Assembly (NCBI RefSeq): GCF_029962835.1
Contig: NC_080587.1
Span: forward strand, 53,535,528-53,599,527
Direction of reading: 5' to 3'
DNA from: Magnolia sinica
Taxonomy: Eukaryota; Streptophyta; Magnoliopsida; Magnoliales; Magnoliaceae
DNA length: 64,000 bases
Made by a program: the position numbers and the translations under genes. Positions 11,719-23,165 of this stretch are shown here, piece by piece. Position 1 is the first letter of the stretch. The number at the start of each line of letters is the position of its first letter. Under the pieces are notes generated by a model that was given only the letters and a program-made list of their open reading frames with translations, was not told the origin of the DNA and searched no databases.

Positions 11719-13697
11719 TGGCTCCAATGACCCATACAAATGGCCCACCTAGCGGACACTAGGAACTCACGATAGGAGTCATCTTAATACAAAATCAAGC
11801 CGTTCGATCTTCAAAGATTTTCAATATATGACTTTGTTGCTACCAATCCAGATGATAGGCCCACCTGCTAAACGGCTGGATCTTGTTCATCATTGCAACA
11901 TGTTGGGTGAGCTACATCAGAAACTCGACGATTTATTTGAAACTGTACGTGCGCATGTTAACTTCCCATACAATGTTGTATGTGACTTCCCATTCTGGGC
12001 GGCGTATCACTTTTATGTCAAATCCAATCCGTGAAAAAGGTGGGACACATTATAAAGATCATCTGGAAAAAAAAAACAGGTTGTTCCATTTATCAGTATG
12101 GCTACACCGTCGAAATCAATTTACTGCCGACGATCTGACTTAGTGAATTTGTGTGGCCAACAAGAAGATTGGATTGTGCCAGTTTTTTGCTCTAGTCAAT
12201 CCCATGTTATAATCCATTATTTCCACGGGTCGGATGATCCACTGAAAATGATCCATATGCAGAAAATAAAACGCTGTATATATTAAGTAGGAGGTTGTAT
12301 CACTAATGTGATAATTTATTTATTAATTATGAACCATCTAAAGTTGGTGCCATGCACATCTTGGATGGATTAAGAGAAAAGCAGGCCACGTGCATGGTCG
12401 TGCATGCGCGTGAATCGTCATGCGAAGCAATAGCATTAAGTAATTTCTGTTTAAAAAGAGGAAGAAGACAAGAGCTCAATCAATGCGATTTGCTAAGTTT
12501 TGATAGCGGCCCACTAAAAATCAACGGTGGCAACTGCCATCTCACACGATCGCTGGAACATCGGGAATGACACGTGCGGGCGATGCAAAATCTCTCATGA
12601 CACCATCCGCATTCATTGAATGCTCTTACACACCCCCCCCCCCCCCCCCTCTCTCTCGGAGAAGTTCGTGTTGAAGCCATCTGAGGTACTCTTTCCAACT
12701 TTTCTTGTATGGGATTTTGAATCCTTAGTGTTTTTATTTTTTTTATTTTTTTTTCGTCCCTTGAATTGTGGGCCTTCAATCAGAGATGGCCTCTGTTCAA
12801 AACTGTCCATCCAGAGGGCCTGGATGTTGTATGGTCCATTAATCATGCTGAAAGGATGATCTTAGCCATTCGATTTGTTCAGTTGAAAGTGAGCCATTGA
12901 AAATTTTCTTGTCAATGGTCCACATTCAATTGTACATGTCAACGGTCAGAATCATCTTACTGTGATCTCTCACGGTTAGCGCTCGGAGCATATACGGATT
13001 CAATCATCGGACCGTCCAAAAAGCAACATTTCCATCAGTAGAGGCCCGGCTTGTAGTGCTCGAAGCTGGGCCATGTGCTTATATGATCTGAACCGTTGGA
13101 GGTCCCATCATGAATAGGCCATGACAGAAGTCTGAGACTGAGTTTACTATGTGAAAGCTTGGGCCCACCTGTCTGAACATTTGCATGATCGAGCAACATC
13201 GTCGATGCACGCTTGTCCAAACGCTGCGATCGTCTGACATCTCAGTCCACCAACTTTTATAATTTCACGTGCGTCATTGATCAGTTCTATCTCAAGCGTC
13301 CATTTGAATGCTAACGATTTGATGATCAAGATAATCAATTTGCGTATATTTTCGACTATAGCTCATTCATGCCACTGCCTACAAAATGGACAGTTTGGAT
13401 CAACGAAACTTTTGTCCACGTGGGCCCTTCCAGTGACAGATCACCACACGTGCTCTTGTAGCCGTGTTCGTCAAAAGAATCTTCCGGGTAACCCTGGTGA
13501 CCAGGTCCTGCATCTTGGTTCATTGCCAAATGGTACTGTATGCTTGGATTGATGATCAGTGAATCTGGACCATCCATCTGGTAGACCCTCGAGCTGTTGT
13601 CACAGAGTTCAAAAACCACACAGATTGGACGATCTGATCCTTCACATTGATGGGATTTCCCGCTTTGGATGTGGACTGCTGATAGTTTTCAAGTTCC
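11719..13697. other. Intergenic, no gene recognised
   Basis: This 2 kb has no recognisable protein. It includes a C-homopolymer followed by CT repeats near 12633-12657 and short open frames (for example 12352-12570) without protein-like composition. Some MITE-derived fragments are visible, but I see no bounded element. Confidence 0.55.
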
Positions 13698-13706
13698 CAT
13701 CCCATT

Positions 13707-14540
13707 GGAAGCGGATTGGCTGGTGTACCACACACCACCGATACAGCTGGTGGGTACGTGCTGTGCGAAGACGAACACTGATGCTCCTCGAACTCGCGAA
13801 CAGTTCAAAGGAAATCAAAGTTACATGGCCACCAAAATGATGTATTTATTATATCCACACCGTTCATCCATTTGTTGAGATCATTTTAGAACATGAACCA
13901 AAAAGTGAATGATATCTAAAGCTCAACTGGAGCACACCACAAACAGCGGCAGGATAATGATTTTCATTGTTAAAACATTCGTAGGGTCCATCATAACGTT
14001 CATTTTCCATCCAATCGGACGAAGAGGGAAAAAAAAAATTCATATTGATACAAAAATTATGTGACCTCCTAAAATGTTCGTAGGGTCCACCATAACATTC
14101 ATTTTCCTTTCAAATCTGTTCATAAGGTCACAAATACCTCTTTTCTTTTCTTTTCTTTTTACTCGCACACAAACCCCACACACTCAACGCTAGTGAAATT
14201 TCACCACCTATGATACTCGAACCCTTGACCCGGTGTTGAAACTCCTGGGAGTCTACCACCGGAGCAAGAGTAAGGACCCAAGGTCACAAACACCTGGATG
14301 AAGAGGAAAAATAATATCATATTGATGCAAATTTCTATGAACCCCAAATGGGTTTCAATGATAGAATTAAATCTCCCGCTTCTTTTTTTGCAGTGCGACC
14401 CACTTGATGTTTAGATCTGTATTATTTTTCGATTCAAGCATTACAAAGGGGGTCTTAGCCGTGAATTTTGGATATAACACATACCTCATGATGAGACCCA
14501 CAGAACTTGCTGACGTCGACACACCAGCCAATCCGCTTCC
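13707..14540. mobile_element. Mutator-like MITE (family 1) with a SINE inside
   Basis: The ends are 'ggaagcggattggctggtgt' and the inverted 'acaccagccaatccgcttcc'. The 9-mers at 13698-13706 and 14541-14549 are both catcccatt, a perfect target duplication. The 834-bp span exceeds the ~530-bp family size mainly because a SINE is inserted at 14140-14279, with smaller internal duplications. No ORF. Confidence 0.88.
14140..14279 (-). mobile_element. tRNA-derived SINE copy 1
   Basis: On the minus strand the element starts 'tccttactcttgctccggtg', carries an A-box-like 'tggtagactcccaggag' and a B-box-like 'ggtcaagggttcgagtatc', and ends in an A-rich tail (the ttttctttt run on the plus strand). It is flanked by 16-bp repeats at 14124-14139 and 14280-14295 (aaggtcacaaa, then t or c, then acct), which match at 15 of 16 positions. 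That is the long target duplication typical of L1-type priming. Internal RNA polymerase III promoter boxes are expected to drive its transcription. Confidence 0.85.
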
Positions 14541-15011
14541 CATCCCATTTCAATGCCTCAGATCACGAAGACAGTATTGGCTGATCGGTTGCCGACCGAT
14601 CACGCTACAGCCTGCCATATGGGATGGGCCCACTTTAGATCGTTGTGGGGTCCATAGCAAAATATGGCAATTGGCTCCAAAATCACCATTGTAAATGGCC
14701 ATATATAATCATCCGATCATGACGATTTTGGGTTCATGTGCAATCAACATTCGACGGTTCCTACCCATCAGCCGTTACTGATCTTAGGTGGGGCTATGTG
14801 GGACCCATACAGCATGAGCCCATACTCCGTTTCTACGGTAACTAAAAAAAAGGGTTCTTACTACCTCGCTGTATTTCCACAGAGGAGCTTTTAATACTCT
14901 GCCAGAATTTGATACTTCATAACCATGCACCGTCCATTTCTTCTCTATTTACTACCGCATTTTCATTTCTACATAACCCATCACTTACATTTTCTTCAGG
15001 TATTTGTGAAA

Positions 15012-15494
15012 ATGGATGCAATGAAGAATATGATAGCGGATCATCCCTACATCGTTTTCTATCCTTCTACCCATTCCGTTACGTCTTTCTATCCAAAACC
15101 CAACACCCATTTTGGGAATTCCGATATTTTGAAGGTTTCAGGTGCATGCACGCTTGTTTCCGAGCTTATGGGTGGTAGCTCTTCTGAGCCTTCTGAGAGG
15201 CTTGAGATGGAGGAAATGAACGTTGTCGATGATGTATCGGAAGAAGATTTCGACTCGAAATCGAAACTTGATGAGGAGGTGTCCGAGGAATCGGACGGTG
15301 ATGAGAGATGCGTGAATGAGATCTTGTATGAAGAGAGTGTGAAGACGAAGCTTGAGTTCTTGGCTGGGATGGTTGGTGTTGACTCTAGTCAACCAGCTGA
15401 TGTGTTGACTGAAGTCGTTCGGGTTTTGAAAGATTTGGAGCGAGAAAGGAGGAAGTTGTCGTATGAAATTTGTAATTCAGGGGTAAAAATGTAA
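15012..15494 (+). CDS. Small acidic protein of unknown function, 160 aa
   Basis: An uninterrupted ORF from ATG 15012 to TAA 15494. The first in-frame ATG of the longer open frame is at 14925, but 15012 has the better context (aaaATGGAT) and lies just after a possible splice acceptor (ttcttcag). The protein has a neutral N-terminus (MDAMKNMIADHPYIVFYP), a strongly acidic, serine-rich middle (about residues 55-100, with DDVSEEDFDSKS and EESDGDE) and a probably helical C-terminus containing TKLEFLAGMVGVDSSQPADV and VLKDLERERRKL. There is no signal peptide or membrane segment. I do not recognise a named family. Its codon-like composition and lack of stops, in a region otherwise full of them, argue for a real gene. 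AATAAA-like signals follow near 15664. No clear TATA box is visible upstream. Confidence 0.6.
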   Translation: MDAMKNMIADHPYIVFYPSTHSVTSFYPKPNTHFGNSDILKVSGACTLVSELMGGSSSEPSERLEMEEMNVVDDVSEEDFDSKSKLDEEVSEESDGDERCVNEILYEESVKTKLEFLAGMVGVDSSQPADVLTEVVRVLKDLERERRKLSYEICNSGVKM

Positions 15495-16052
15495 AGATAA
15501 AAATCTACGGATTTTCTTCCTCACTTGTGAGAATTGAGATTTGTACGTGCATCTCTTGGAGTTTGGATATGCTTCATTTCCACAAATATAGTGTTATGGT
15601 TGTTTTTATTTTAAAGAGTAAATGTGAAAATTGATCAATATTTTTACACTTGAGTAAATTGAGAAAATAAATCCACGCCGTCCATCGGTTTTTCTAGATT
15701 ATTTTATGGAATAACCATAAAATTAAACCATATTCAAACCTCAAATGGACCACACCACACGAAACAGGGTGGATAATAATATCCACCGTTGAAACCTTTC
15801 TACGGTTCACTGATGTTTATTTGTCATCCAACCTGTCCATAAGTCATATAGACATCCATGAAGGAATTAAAAACACCAATATCAGCTTGTTTTAAAATTT
15901 CTGTGGCCCCCATGAATTTTTCAATGGGAGGCATTCGATTCACATTGTTTCCTACAGTTTGGTCTACTTGAGCTTTGGGTATGCTTTAATTTTGGGATCA
16001 TGCACTGAAATGAACTAGTAAAATGGATGGATGGTGTGGACAAGACACATAC

Positions 16053-17897
16053 TGTCAGGACCTGAATTCGAAAATTGGGCTCACAAAATTTTCAATCGCC
16101 GAATCCGGCGCCAACAGCCTCCGTAGTACCCCATTTTCGGCTGCCGGCACCCATACACCAGGTTCCAATCTTAGGATGCTACAAGGAAGATTTCTTATCA
16201 TGATTTGATTCGTAACGAGTATAACCATAAACATAATCCACGAACAATAACCACAAGAACACCATCACAAAATCCACTATGATCGAAAACTTTGAATATA
16301 GTGCGTATGAAGGGAAATACAAGATAATGATAATAACAGAAACTCCAAAAGCTCGGTTGCACACTCCAACTGCAACAAGGCTATGGCTGCGTCCTGACGT
16401 CACCTGCACGCATCAATCGTGCATAAGCTTATAGAAAGCTTAGAGGGTGGTGTAAGTGTGTGCGTAATATATGCGTACTCAAAATACAAGGTCAGAAAAA
16501 TGCGGAATCATGCTAATGAGTACATGAATGCAATCAGCCGTACCAAGGCTATGCGGTGTAAGATATGAATGCTATCGGCTATGTCAAGACCATGCGATGC
16601 GAGATGCAGTTCAAGCATGCCAATCCTTATCATATATCAGTACAATTCTTATTCTAGATAATCACCGGAGTTTAGTACACTCCAAATGGCACTGCCGCTC
16701 TTCTAGCCGCATAGTCCAAACGAGCGTAAGAAACCTCACTATCCGCCTGGCCAATAGTCTACCAATACCTATCCGGCACGTCGATAGCGAACCCATTCAC
16801 TAGTTGGTCAGACTCAGCCTAGTATTGCCCCCTACTCTCAGGCAAGTAAGGTCATACCCCTTTCTAACCGACCACGACACAGTGAGAGACGCGGCCTCCT
16901 GGTATTCAGCCTTCATGCGCTCATATATCCACTCGGTTTCGACATTGGAGTCATTCTCTGGTACTATTGAGTTTAGAAATTTTCACCTAGGGACATATAT
17001 GGCGCCCCGATGCTTAGTAACAATATTTTCGGTATCCTATCCTGCCATCCACGATGTGTCTGTGGAGGTCATAACCCTGATTTCGCTAGGGCATATAGTA
17101 ATCATGTCATACAAATGTGAAGTGCATGAATCACACTACCAGTCATGTAACAGTCCTGCACGTACCGTGGGCTCATGAAGGGCAACTCCGCCTATCAGGA
17201 AGCCCATAAACAATCTGCTCGAAGGCATATGCTATGACCAGTCATTCCTCATATCAAGCATACATATGATGCGTATGAGCATGAATTATGGATCTATACT
17301 AAATAAGTTATGTGGTGTTGGGCTCTGTTCATAACGAAGATGGGCCTAGATGGCCTACACATTACAAGTATGAGCCTATCAATGGGCCCTAGGGAGAGTT
17401 ATAATGTGGTCATTTAACCAACATTATTTTTACAATGTGGACATCAAACCATCGTTGCTCCCAAGGCATAGCCCGCTATAATTGTCAACATATATAGCAT
17501 GGTGGAATCACACTACAATGAGCCTTATGTTCATCCTATTGGGCCTTGAGCCATGGGCCAATACGTCAAATGGGCCTCATACCATGGGTCTTATATATAT
17601 CAAAGTGGGCCTTAGTGGGCGGGCCACAAATACATCAAGTTGGGCCTAATCACATGGGCCTTGCATACGTCATAATGGGCCTCATATCTATTAAGGCGGC
17701 CTCAACAATGGGCCTCATATAAATCAAGGTAGGCCTCAATAATGGGTCATAAATATGGTAAGTGGGCCACACCACATGGGCCACACTCAAATATAAGCGG
17801 TGATAAGGATTTCCACTATTAGAATTCCCAAGGGTCTAATGGTGGACGTTCAAACCCACTGTTTTCTATAATGTGGTCCACCTGATCCTAGATCTGT

Positions 17898-17964
<67 letters not shown>

Positions 17965-20105
17965 ATCACAGGTCTTAGAATAATCTCCAAAATGGTTGGA
18001 CGGTTTAGATGAAACATATGCATCATGGTAAGTCCCATAAGGATGGAAGGCATAGATAAATCACATACTTCACGGTGGAGGTTCACACTGATGAAAGGTG
18101 TGGACACAATACATACATAAGTGGGTCCCAAGTAGGATCCACCATAATGTTTATTTTTTTTTCACCCAACCTGGGGCCCACCGTAATGTTTACTTTTCAC
18201 CCAACCTGGGGCCCACTGTAATGTTTATTTTTCATCCAAACTGTTCACAAGGTCACATGGACGTGGGGTCCACGGTAATGTTTGTTTTCCATGCAACCGG
18301 TTGATAAGGTCACACGGACCTGGATTGAGGAGGAAAAATAAATTTCATATTGATCCAAAACTTCTGACCCCAAAAAGGGGTCTCAATGGCAGACGTTCAA
18401 TCCTCACTGTCCCCTATGATGTGGGCCACCTGAGCACCACATATGGCTGATTTTTGGGCGGCCCACAGCCCTAAGGGGGGCCTATCAAATGGACGGAGTG
18501 GATGCTCATCACACATCATGGTGGGGCCCACGGCTGGGACCCACGTCCCTGGTCGTCTGCCCACGCGACAGCGCAGGACGCTGCCGACGTCCTCTGTCAG
18601 CAGCAGCTGTAATGCTGCTGTTGTTTATTTTATTATTTTTTTAAAAACATGTATTTTAGAGGTTTTCATACATGGGGCCCACATCTAGGAAATCCGCCCC
18701 GCCTATTGGTCTCTATGGCTCGATATAAACCCATCAAGTCCAATATTCAATGAGTACTTTAGTGTACCGCAACATCAGGGTATATTTCAATAGTGAATAT
18801 ACTATTCTCCACATTATGGCCTGCCAGAAAGTCGGATTGGGCTCATAATTTAGCCCAACGCCTAAAATGATCTGGGGAACTGGATGGACGACATGGATTG
18901 AGTTCAAACATCAAGGTGGGGCCTACATGAGCAGCCCACCCAAAACTTTTAAAAAGGCTATATTTTTTTTTTGTTAACTGTTAGTACACGCCCATGTCAG
19001 TACACGCACTCCACATTAGCCACCCCTACGTCTAGCGTCCAGGGATGATGGACGGCATGGATGATCACAGGCGTCATGGTGGGTCCCACATGAACGTGGC
19101 CCACCTGTTTGGATCACCTGATGTTTGTGCTTTTCCTTCCATCCGGGCCCACCAATGGGCTAGATGGTGTAGATCAACACACCCATCAAATGGGTCCCAC
19201 GAGGGTGGATGGTGCGGATAAATCACATACTTCATGACGGGGGTCTACCTAGGTGGACCACATGGCTGTATCATCAAAGAAAACAAAGAAAGAGAGAGAA
19301 AGAAAGACAAGAAGGACGGTGATAAAGGAGCCCCGCCACTATGGGCCCCACATGATACAACTCATACATCAAAATGGGTCCCACCAACAAGTGGGCCCTA
19401 AAATAAGAATTTATAGCGGATCACCCACTTCTAGGCCTTCTCCTTGGTCCCTTAGCCTCTTTAGCTCCTTGTCTACACTTTTGATAATGGTTGATGGGGT
19501 TTTGATGGTGGGGATGAGAGATGAGAGGGTGGGCTACACTTGTTGTTGTTGTTTGGGAGAGAAGAGAGGTTGGACGTGGGATGCTTGGGAGAAATTTTTT
19601 TTGAGAAATGAGGGAGAGAGAGAAGTGATGGGATGATAAGGATGGGTGATGGGTTGAGTGATGGGTTGCAAGAAAGGGATGAGTGGAGTAATTTGTTCTA
19701 AGAAAGGGATGGGTGGAGAAAGAGAGAGAGAGTTGACTTTGGGAATGGGAGAGACGGGTTACTTGTACTTGGGTATGACTTGTACTTGGCATGAGTGATT
19801 GATTGATTGATGGGACATGTTGTAGAGATTCCCTCAAAATTTGCAACGCGCGACGTTTTCTTCAAATTGAACGCAGGCCCACATCTTCTGACCCGGGTGT
19901 CGGATTAGTGCGCGAGTCGAGGGGTTAGAACCGCGGCGACGGCGCGGTCGCCATGGTAAAGGTTTCAATTCGAGCCGGCTTCAGTATGCAGGACTCGGTT
20001 TAGGATTATGCGCAAACGTCGAATACGGGTTGAGGATTGCCGGAATTCGACCCGAAGGATCGCGGAAGCCTACGGAACGGTACGGACTAGTATACGGGTC
20101 TTACA
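16053..20105. mobile_element. 4.05 kb solo-LTR-like unit, family A copy 1
   Basis: The unit begins 'tgtcaggacctgaattcg' and ends 'tacgggtcttaca', giving TGT...ACA ends. It is flanked by a perfect 5-bp duplication catac at 16048-16052 and 20106-20110. No protein-coding domain occurs inside, no second LTR is present, and the sequence recurs from 43743 onward, so a solo LTR left by recombination is the best reading. A very large non-autonomous element is the alternative. The interior contains many 'atgggcctcat...catcaa' lines at 17340-17800, a TA microsatellite and CT-rich segments. 4 kb is long for an LTR. Confidence 0.65.
17900..17961. repeat. (TA)n microsatellite
   Basis: About 31 uninterrupted TA dinucleotides inside family-A LTR copy 1. 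The homologous place in copy 2 (near 63010) lacks the expansion, so it grew after the copies separated. Confidence 0.95.
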
Positions 20106-20110
20106 CATAC

Positions 20111-22171
20111 ATGACGGTGGGCCTCACAACAGAGTTTACTCATTACACAATCTACTCGTCTCTTCTGTGAAGACTTTTTATCCATGTACCTCTAATTACA
20201 AATTTACCTTGTTAGTCTTTATTTTTATTGCATGTCTTCCAAGTTTTCCTTGTCCCTAACAATGAAACTCTCTATAGGGTAAGTGAGGTTGCATTTGGAT
20301 TCCAAATATATTGCATTGTAAATAACTAAATTCATCAGAAGGGCAATGATGAGAAAAGATTGCAAATAATATGAGATAAAAGATCTTCATTAGAAAAACC
20401 CAATCTCTTTGTTAAAAATACTGCAAGGGAAGAACATGAAGTTCTATATTTGGTTATCAACTATAAACCTCTAAATAGGGTTCTTCAATCTATTAAGCAT
20501 CTCTTACCTAATAAACATGACCTTCTATATAGACATTTTTGATAGTATTCTTTTTATTTTATTTTTCTAAATTTGATTTAAAGTCAGGATTTTGGACCGT
20601 GTCCATCAAACTTTCCAGAAATGGATTGCTGGCACATGTCCTCAAAAGATGGATGGTGTAGTGTTCGAATAGTTCATGTAGAATGAGCTCTATTCATCTT
20701 TATTTTGCATTTTTCAATAGTAGATTTGCTTAAACACATCCTAACATTGCAATAAGGGCTTATTTGAATGCTGGTAATTAGAATACAATAGAATCCAAAT
20801 CACATGGTAAATAAAATCGACATGAATTGAAATCCTCAATTTTATTTAGGCGTGCCTATAATAGAATACCCTGGATTTCAAAATTGTGTTTGGATGCTTG
20901 TAATTGAAATGCGTTAAGTAAATTAGTTTTAATATTCTAAATTACATTTGACTTAATAATTGTAACAAGTCATTGAAATAATATATTTTGGCAAAAAGTA
21001 AGTAAATTCTTAAGCCTTAGGTGGGTAATAAAAGTGGGTTCACTTTTAAAAATCTAACCATCTGTGAAATCTGCACCCAATTCTCTACCTTTTGAGAGGA
21101 TTCTAATTTATATGATTTGGGTGCATTTTATTTCACATTGATTCCAACTACCACAGTTGACCATACCAAGCAATCCTTTTGCCCATGTGCATCCATTTAC
21201 CACCTATTACAAATTTTTAACATAAACCAAATGACCCCAAAGATACATTGGGACTCTAGTGGTTGGATTTGAGGTTTATTCAATTTCCCATACCTTTTAT
21301 TTGGTAGGAATCTTCTTGGGGGATGCCTCAAAAAAAAACTCATATTGATTATTTCAACCCTTTGGTTCTGATAAAGGTTACATTGACTGTTCCAAGTAAA
21401 AGAGCAAAATTATCAAGAGTTGGAATAATCAATTCAGTCCTTTTAGTTCCTGATTTTCCATCATGAAAAAAAGAGACTGTTCATATAAACAGGTTGGAAC
21501 ATTAATGGAAGATGACCCAAATTGGAAGGCTAAGGTCCCAAGCATATTTTATTGGAATACCTTGGGATGTATTTGAGCAACCATTTTCAAGAGATATGTT
21601 GTTCTTGCTTTATTCCACCTTAAATATAATGTCTTTATTTTTCTCATTGGTGTATAAATAGGTTAGATAAATCAGTATTGCATAAATAGGTTAGATATAT
21701 CGGGGTTTTAAGGCATGGTTGAATTGTAGTAATGTCTTGGGTTTGAGTGCCTATGTGGGGTGGATGTCTTGCAAAGACAGCCTTGATTATCAAAGGTGGC
21801 AATCGACCCTTTCTCTTGTCGGCTAAAAATCAAACTTGAACCGCCAATTAATAAAAATTCAAGCAATAAACCAAAATCAGTCACTAAAAGCCTATTTAGA
21901 TACTACCAAATAAGTAGATTTTTTAATTCACGTAGGTTAATTTTCTTAAATAAGCTAGTTTGGTTATTAAACTCAATTAAGTAACTTTTTAAAAAAAAAA
22001 TTAAAAAAAGTAACTTATTTTCAAAGGTATTTTTAAAAAAAATTGCTTTTCAACTTCCAAAAGTAACTTGCTTCCTTTATTTTCATTAGTGGCATAACAA
22101 CTTAGAAAATTATTTAAGGGAACATGCCCTATGTGGCCATGAACCCATTTTAAGTTCAAGGGAGTATGATT
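20111..22171. other. AT-rich intergenic DNA, no gene seen
   Basis: After the MITE remnant the sequence is AT-rich, with short repeated phrases such as 'ataaataggttagata' (21655 and 21685). The small open frames have no recognisable product. Confidence 0.55.
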
Positions 22172-22179
22172 TATGTGGC

Positions 22180-22506
22180 TAGAGCTGGGCATCGAGTTGA
22201 GTCAAACTGAGTTAGGGCTGACCTGACTCGATTCGATTTTGAATTAGGCTCGACCCAAACTCGACTTGACTCGATACTGAGTCTAACATGCCTGACCTGA
22301 TTTGAATTCGGGTCCGGCCTGGACTAATTCAAACCGAGTTTGACCTAATCACAAGTACTAAGTCGGGTTGAGTCAACACAGAGTCGGTTCTGGTGCAACA
22401 GGTATCCATGGGCTGAAATCACAACTCAAAACCTACATTTACTTGCCATAATTGTTGCCTCTCCATCAGCTACATGGCATCTTAGATATGAAACATCGTA
22501 TTTGAG

Positions 22507-22570
<64 letters not shown>

Positions 22571-22745
22571 TCTAGTTTGTATTGAGTTGGATTTTGAGTT
22601 GAGTTACCGGGTGACTTGAACTCGACTCAGTTTGAGTTAAGATTGGACGAAGTCAACTCGATTTATATTGACTCATCCACTCGGTTCAAATCGAGTCGGA
22701 CATGAACGAGTTGAACGAGTTGAGTCATCCTATGCCCCAGCTCTA
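22180..22745. mobile_element. hAT-type non-autonomous element rich in 'gactcgag' motifs
   Basis: The ends are 'tagagctgggcat' and the inverted 'atgccccagctcta'. The 8-mers tatgtggc (22172-22179) and aatgtggc (22746-22753) match at 7 of 8 positions, the target duplication length of hAT elements. The body is made of TCGAGTTGAGTC-like repeats in both arms, with a CA microsatellite in the middle and no ORF. Confidence 0.8.
22510..22567. repeat. (AC)n microsatellite
   Basis: About 29 AC dinucleotides in the centre of the hAT-type element. Confidence 0.95.
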
Positions 22746-22759
22746 AATGTGGCCATGAA

Positions 22760-23165
22760 TCCCTTTTAAGTTCATGAGATTGGAAAATCATCCAATGAAT
22801 GAGTAGATGATCTAGTGGGCTCCACATGATGATAGCCATATGGAGGTGACCCCACATAATGGACGATCCGCATCAAAGCTCTACCCCTATGATGAAGGCA
22901 ACACACATTTAAGGTGGGACCCACATGATGGGCAACCTATATCAAAAGTGGGTTCCACATGATGGGCAATTAATCATGGTGGGGCCCCACATAATGGACA
23001 ATCCACGTAAAAGGTTGGTCTAATGATGAGTGGTCCATATCCAAGGAGGGTCCCACATGATGTATGGCCCACAATAGAGGTAGGCCCACAAGATGGACGA
23101 CCCACATCAAAGTGGGGCCCACACAATGAACGAACCACATCAAAGGTTGGCCCCGCATGATAGAC
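22760..23165. repeat. Degenerate minisatellite of 'ccacatgatggacgacccac' type
   Basis: About ten imperfect copies of a 35-45 bp phrase of the form 'gtgggccccacatgatggac...ccacatcaaagg' follow one another. The same phrase type appears in the family-A LTRs (17340-17800, 58440-58760, 61020-61500), so this is probably a related expansion. Confidence 0.6.

Larger units (their letters stand above)
15616..20141. mobile_element. MITE split by the family-A LTR
   Basis: The left half (about 15616-16052) ends '...gtggacaagacacatac' and the right half resumes at 20106 with 'catacatgacggtgggcctc'. Joined across the insertion, this matches the common 'acacatacatcatggtgggccc' line of MITEs elsewhere in the window. 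Possible short TIRs are gagtaaat on the left and gtttactc on the right. The outer ends are approximate. Confidence 0.5.

Noticed and set aside
12480-12859. Open frames on both strands over a homopolymer
   Set aside because: The frames run through the C-homopolymer and T-rich stretches and have low-complexity composition.
14140-14279. tRNA gene
   Set aside because: The box-A/box-B-like motifs belong to a SINE with an A-rich tail and target duplications; no cloverleaf with a complete acceptor stem is apparent.
16528-17178. Open frames of 91 and 124 codons
   Set aside because: They lie inside the family-A LTR and are broken in the homologous sequence at 61500-62400; no domain is recognisable.
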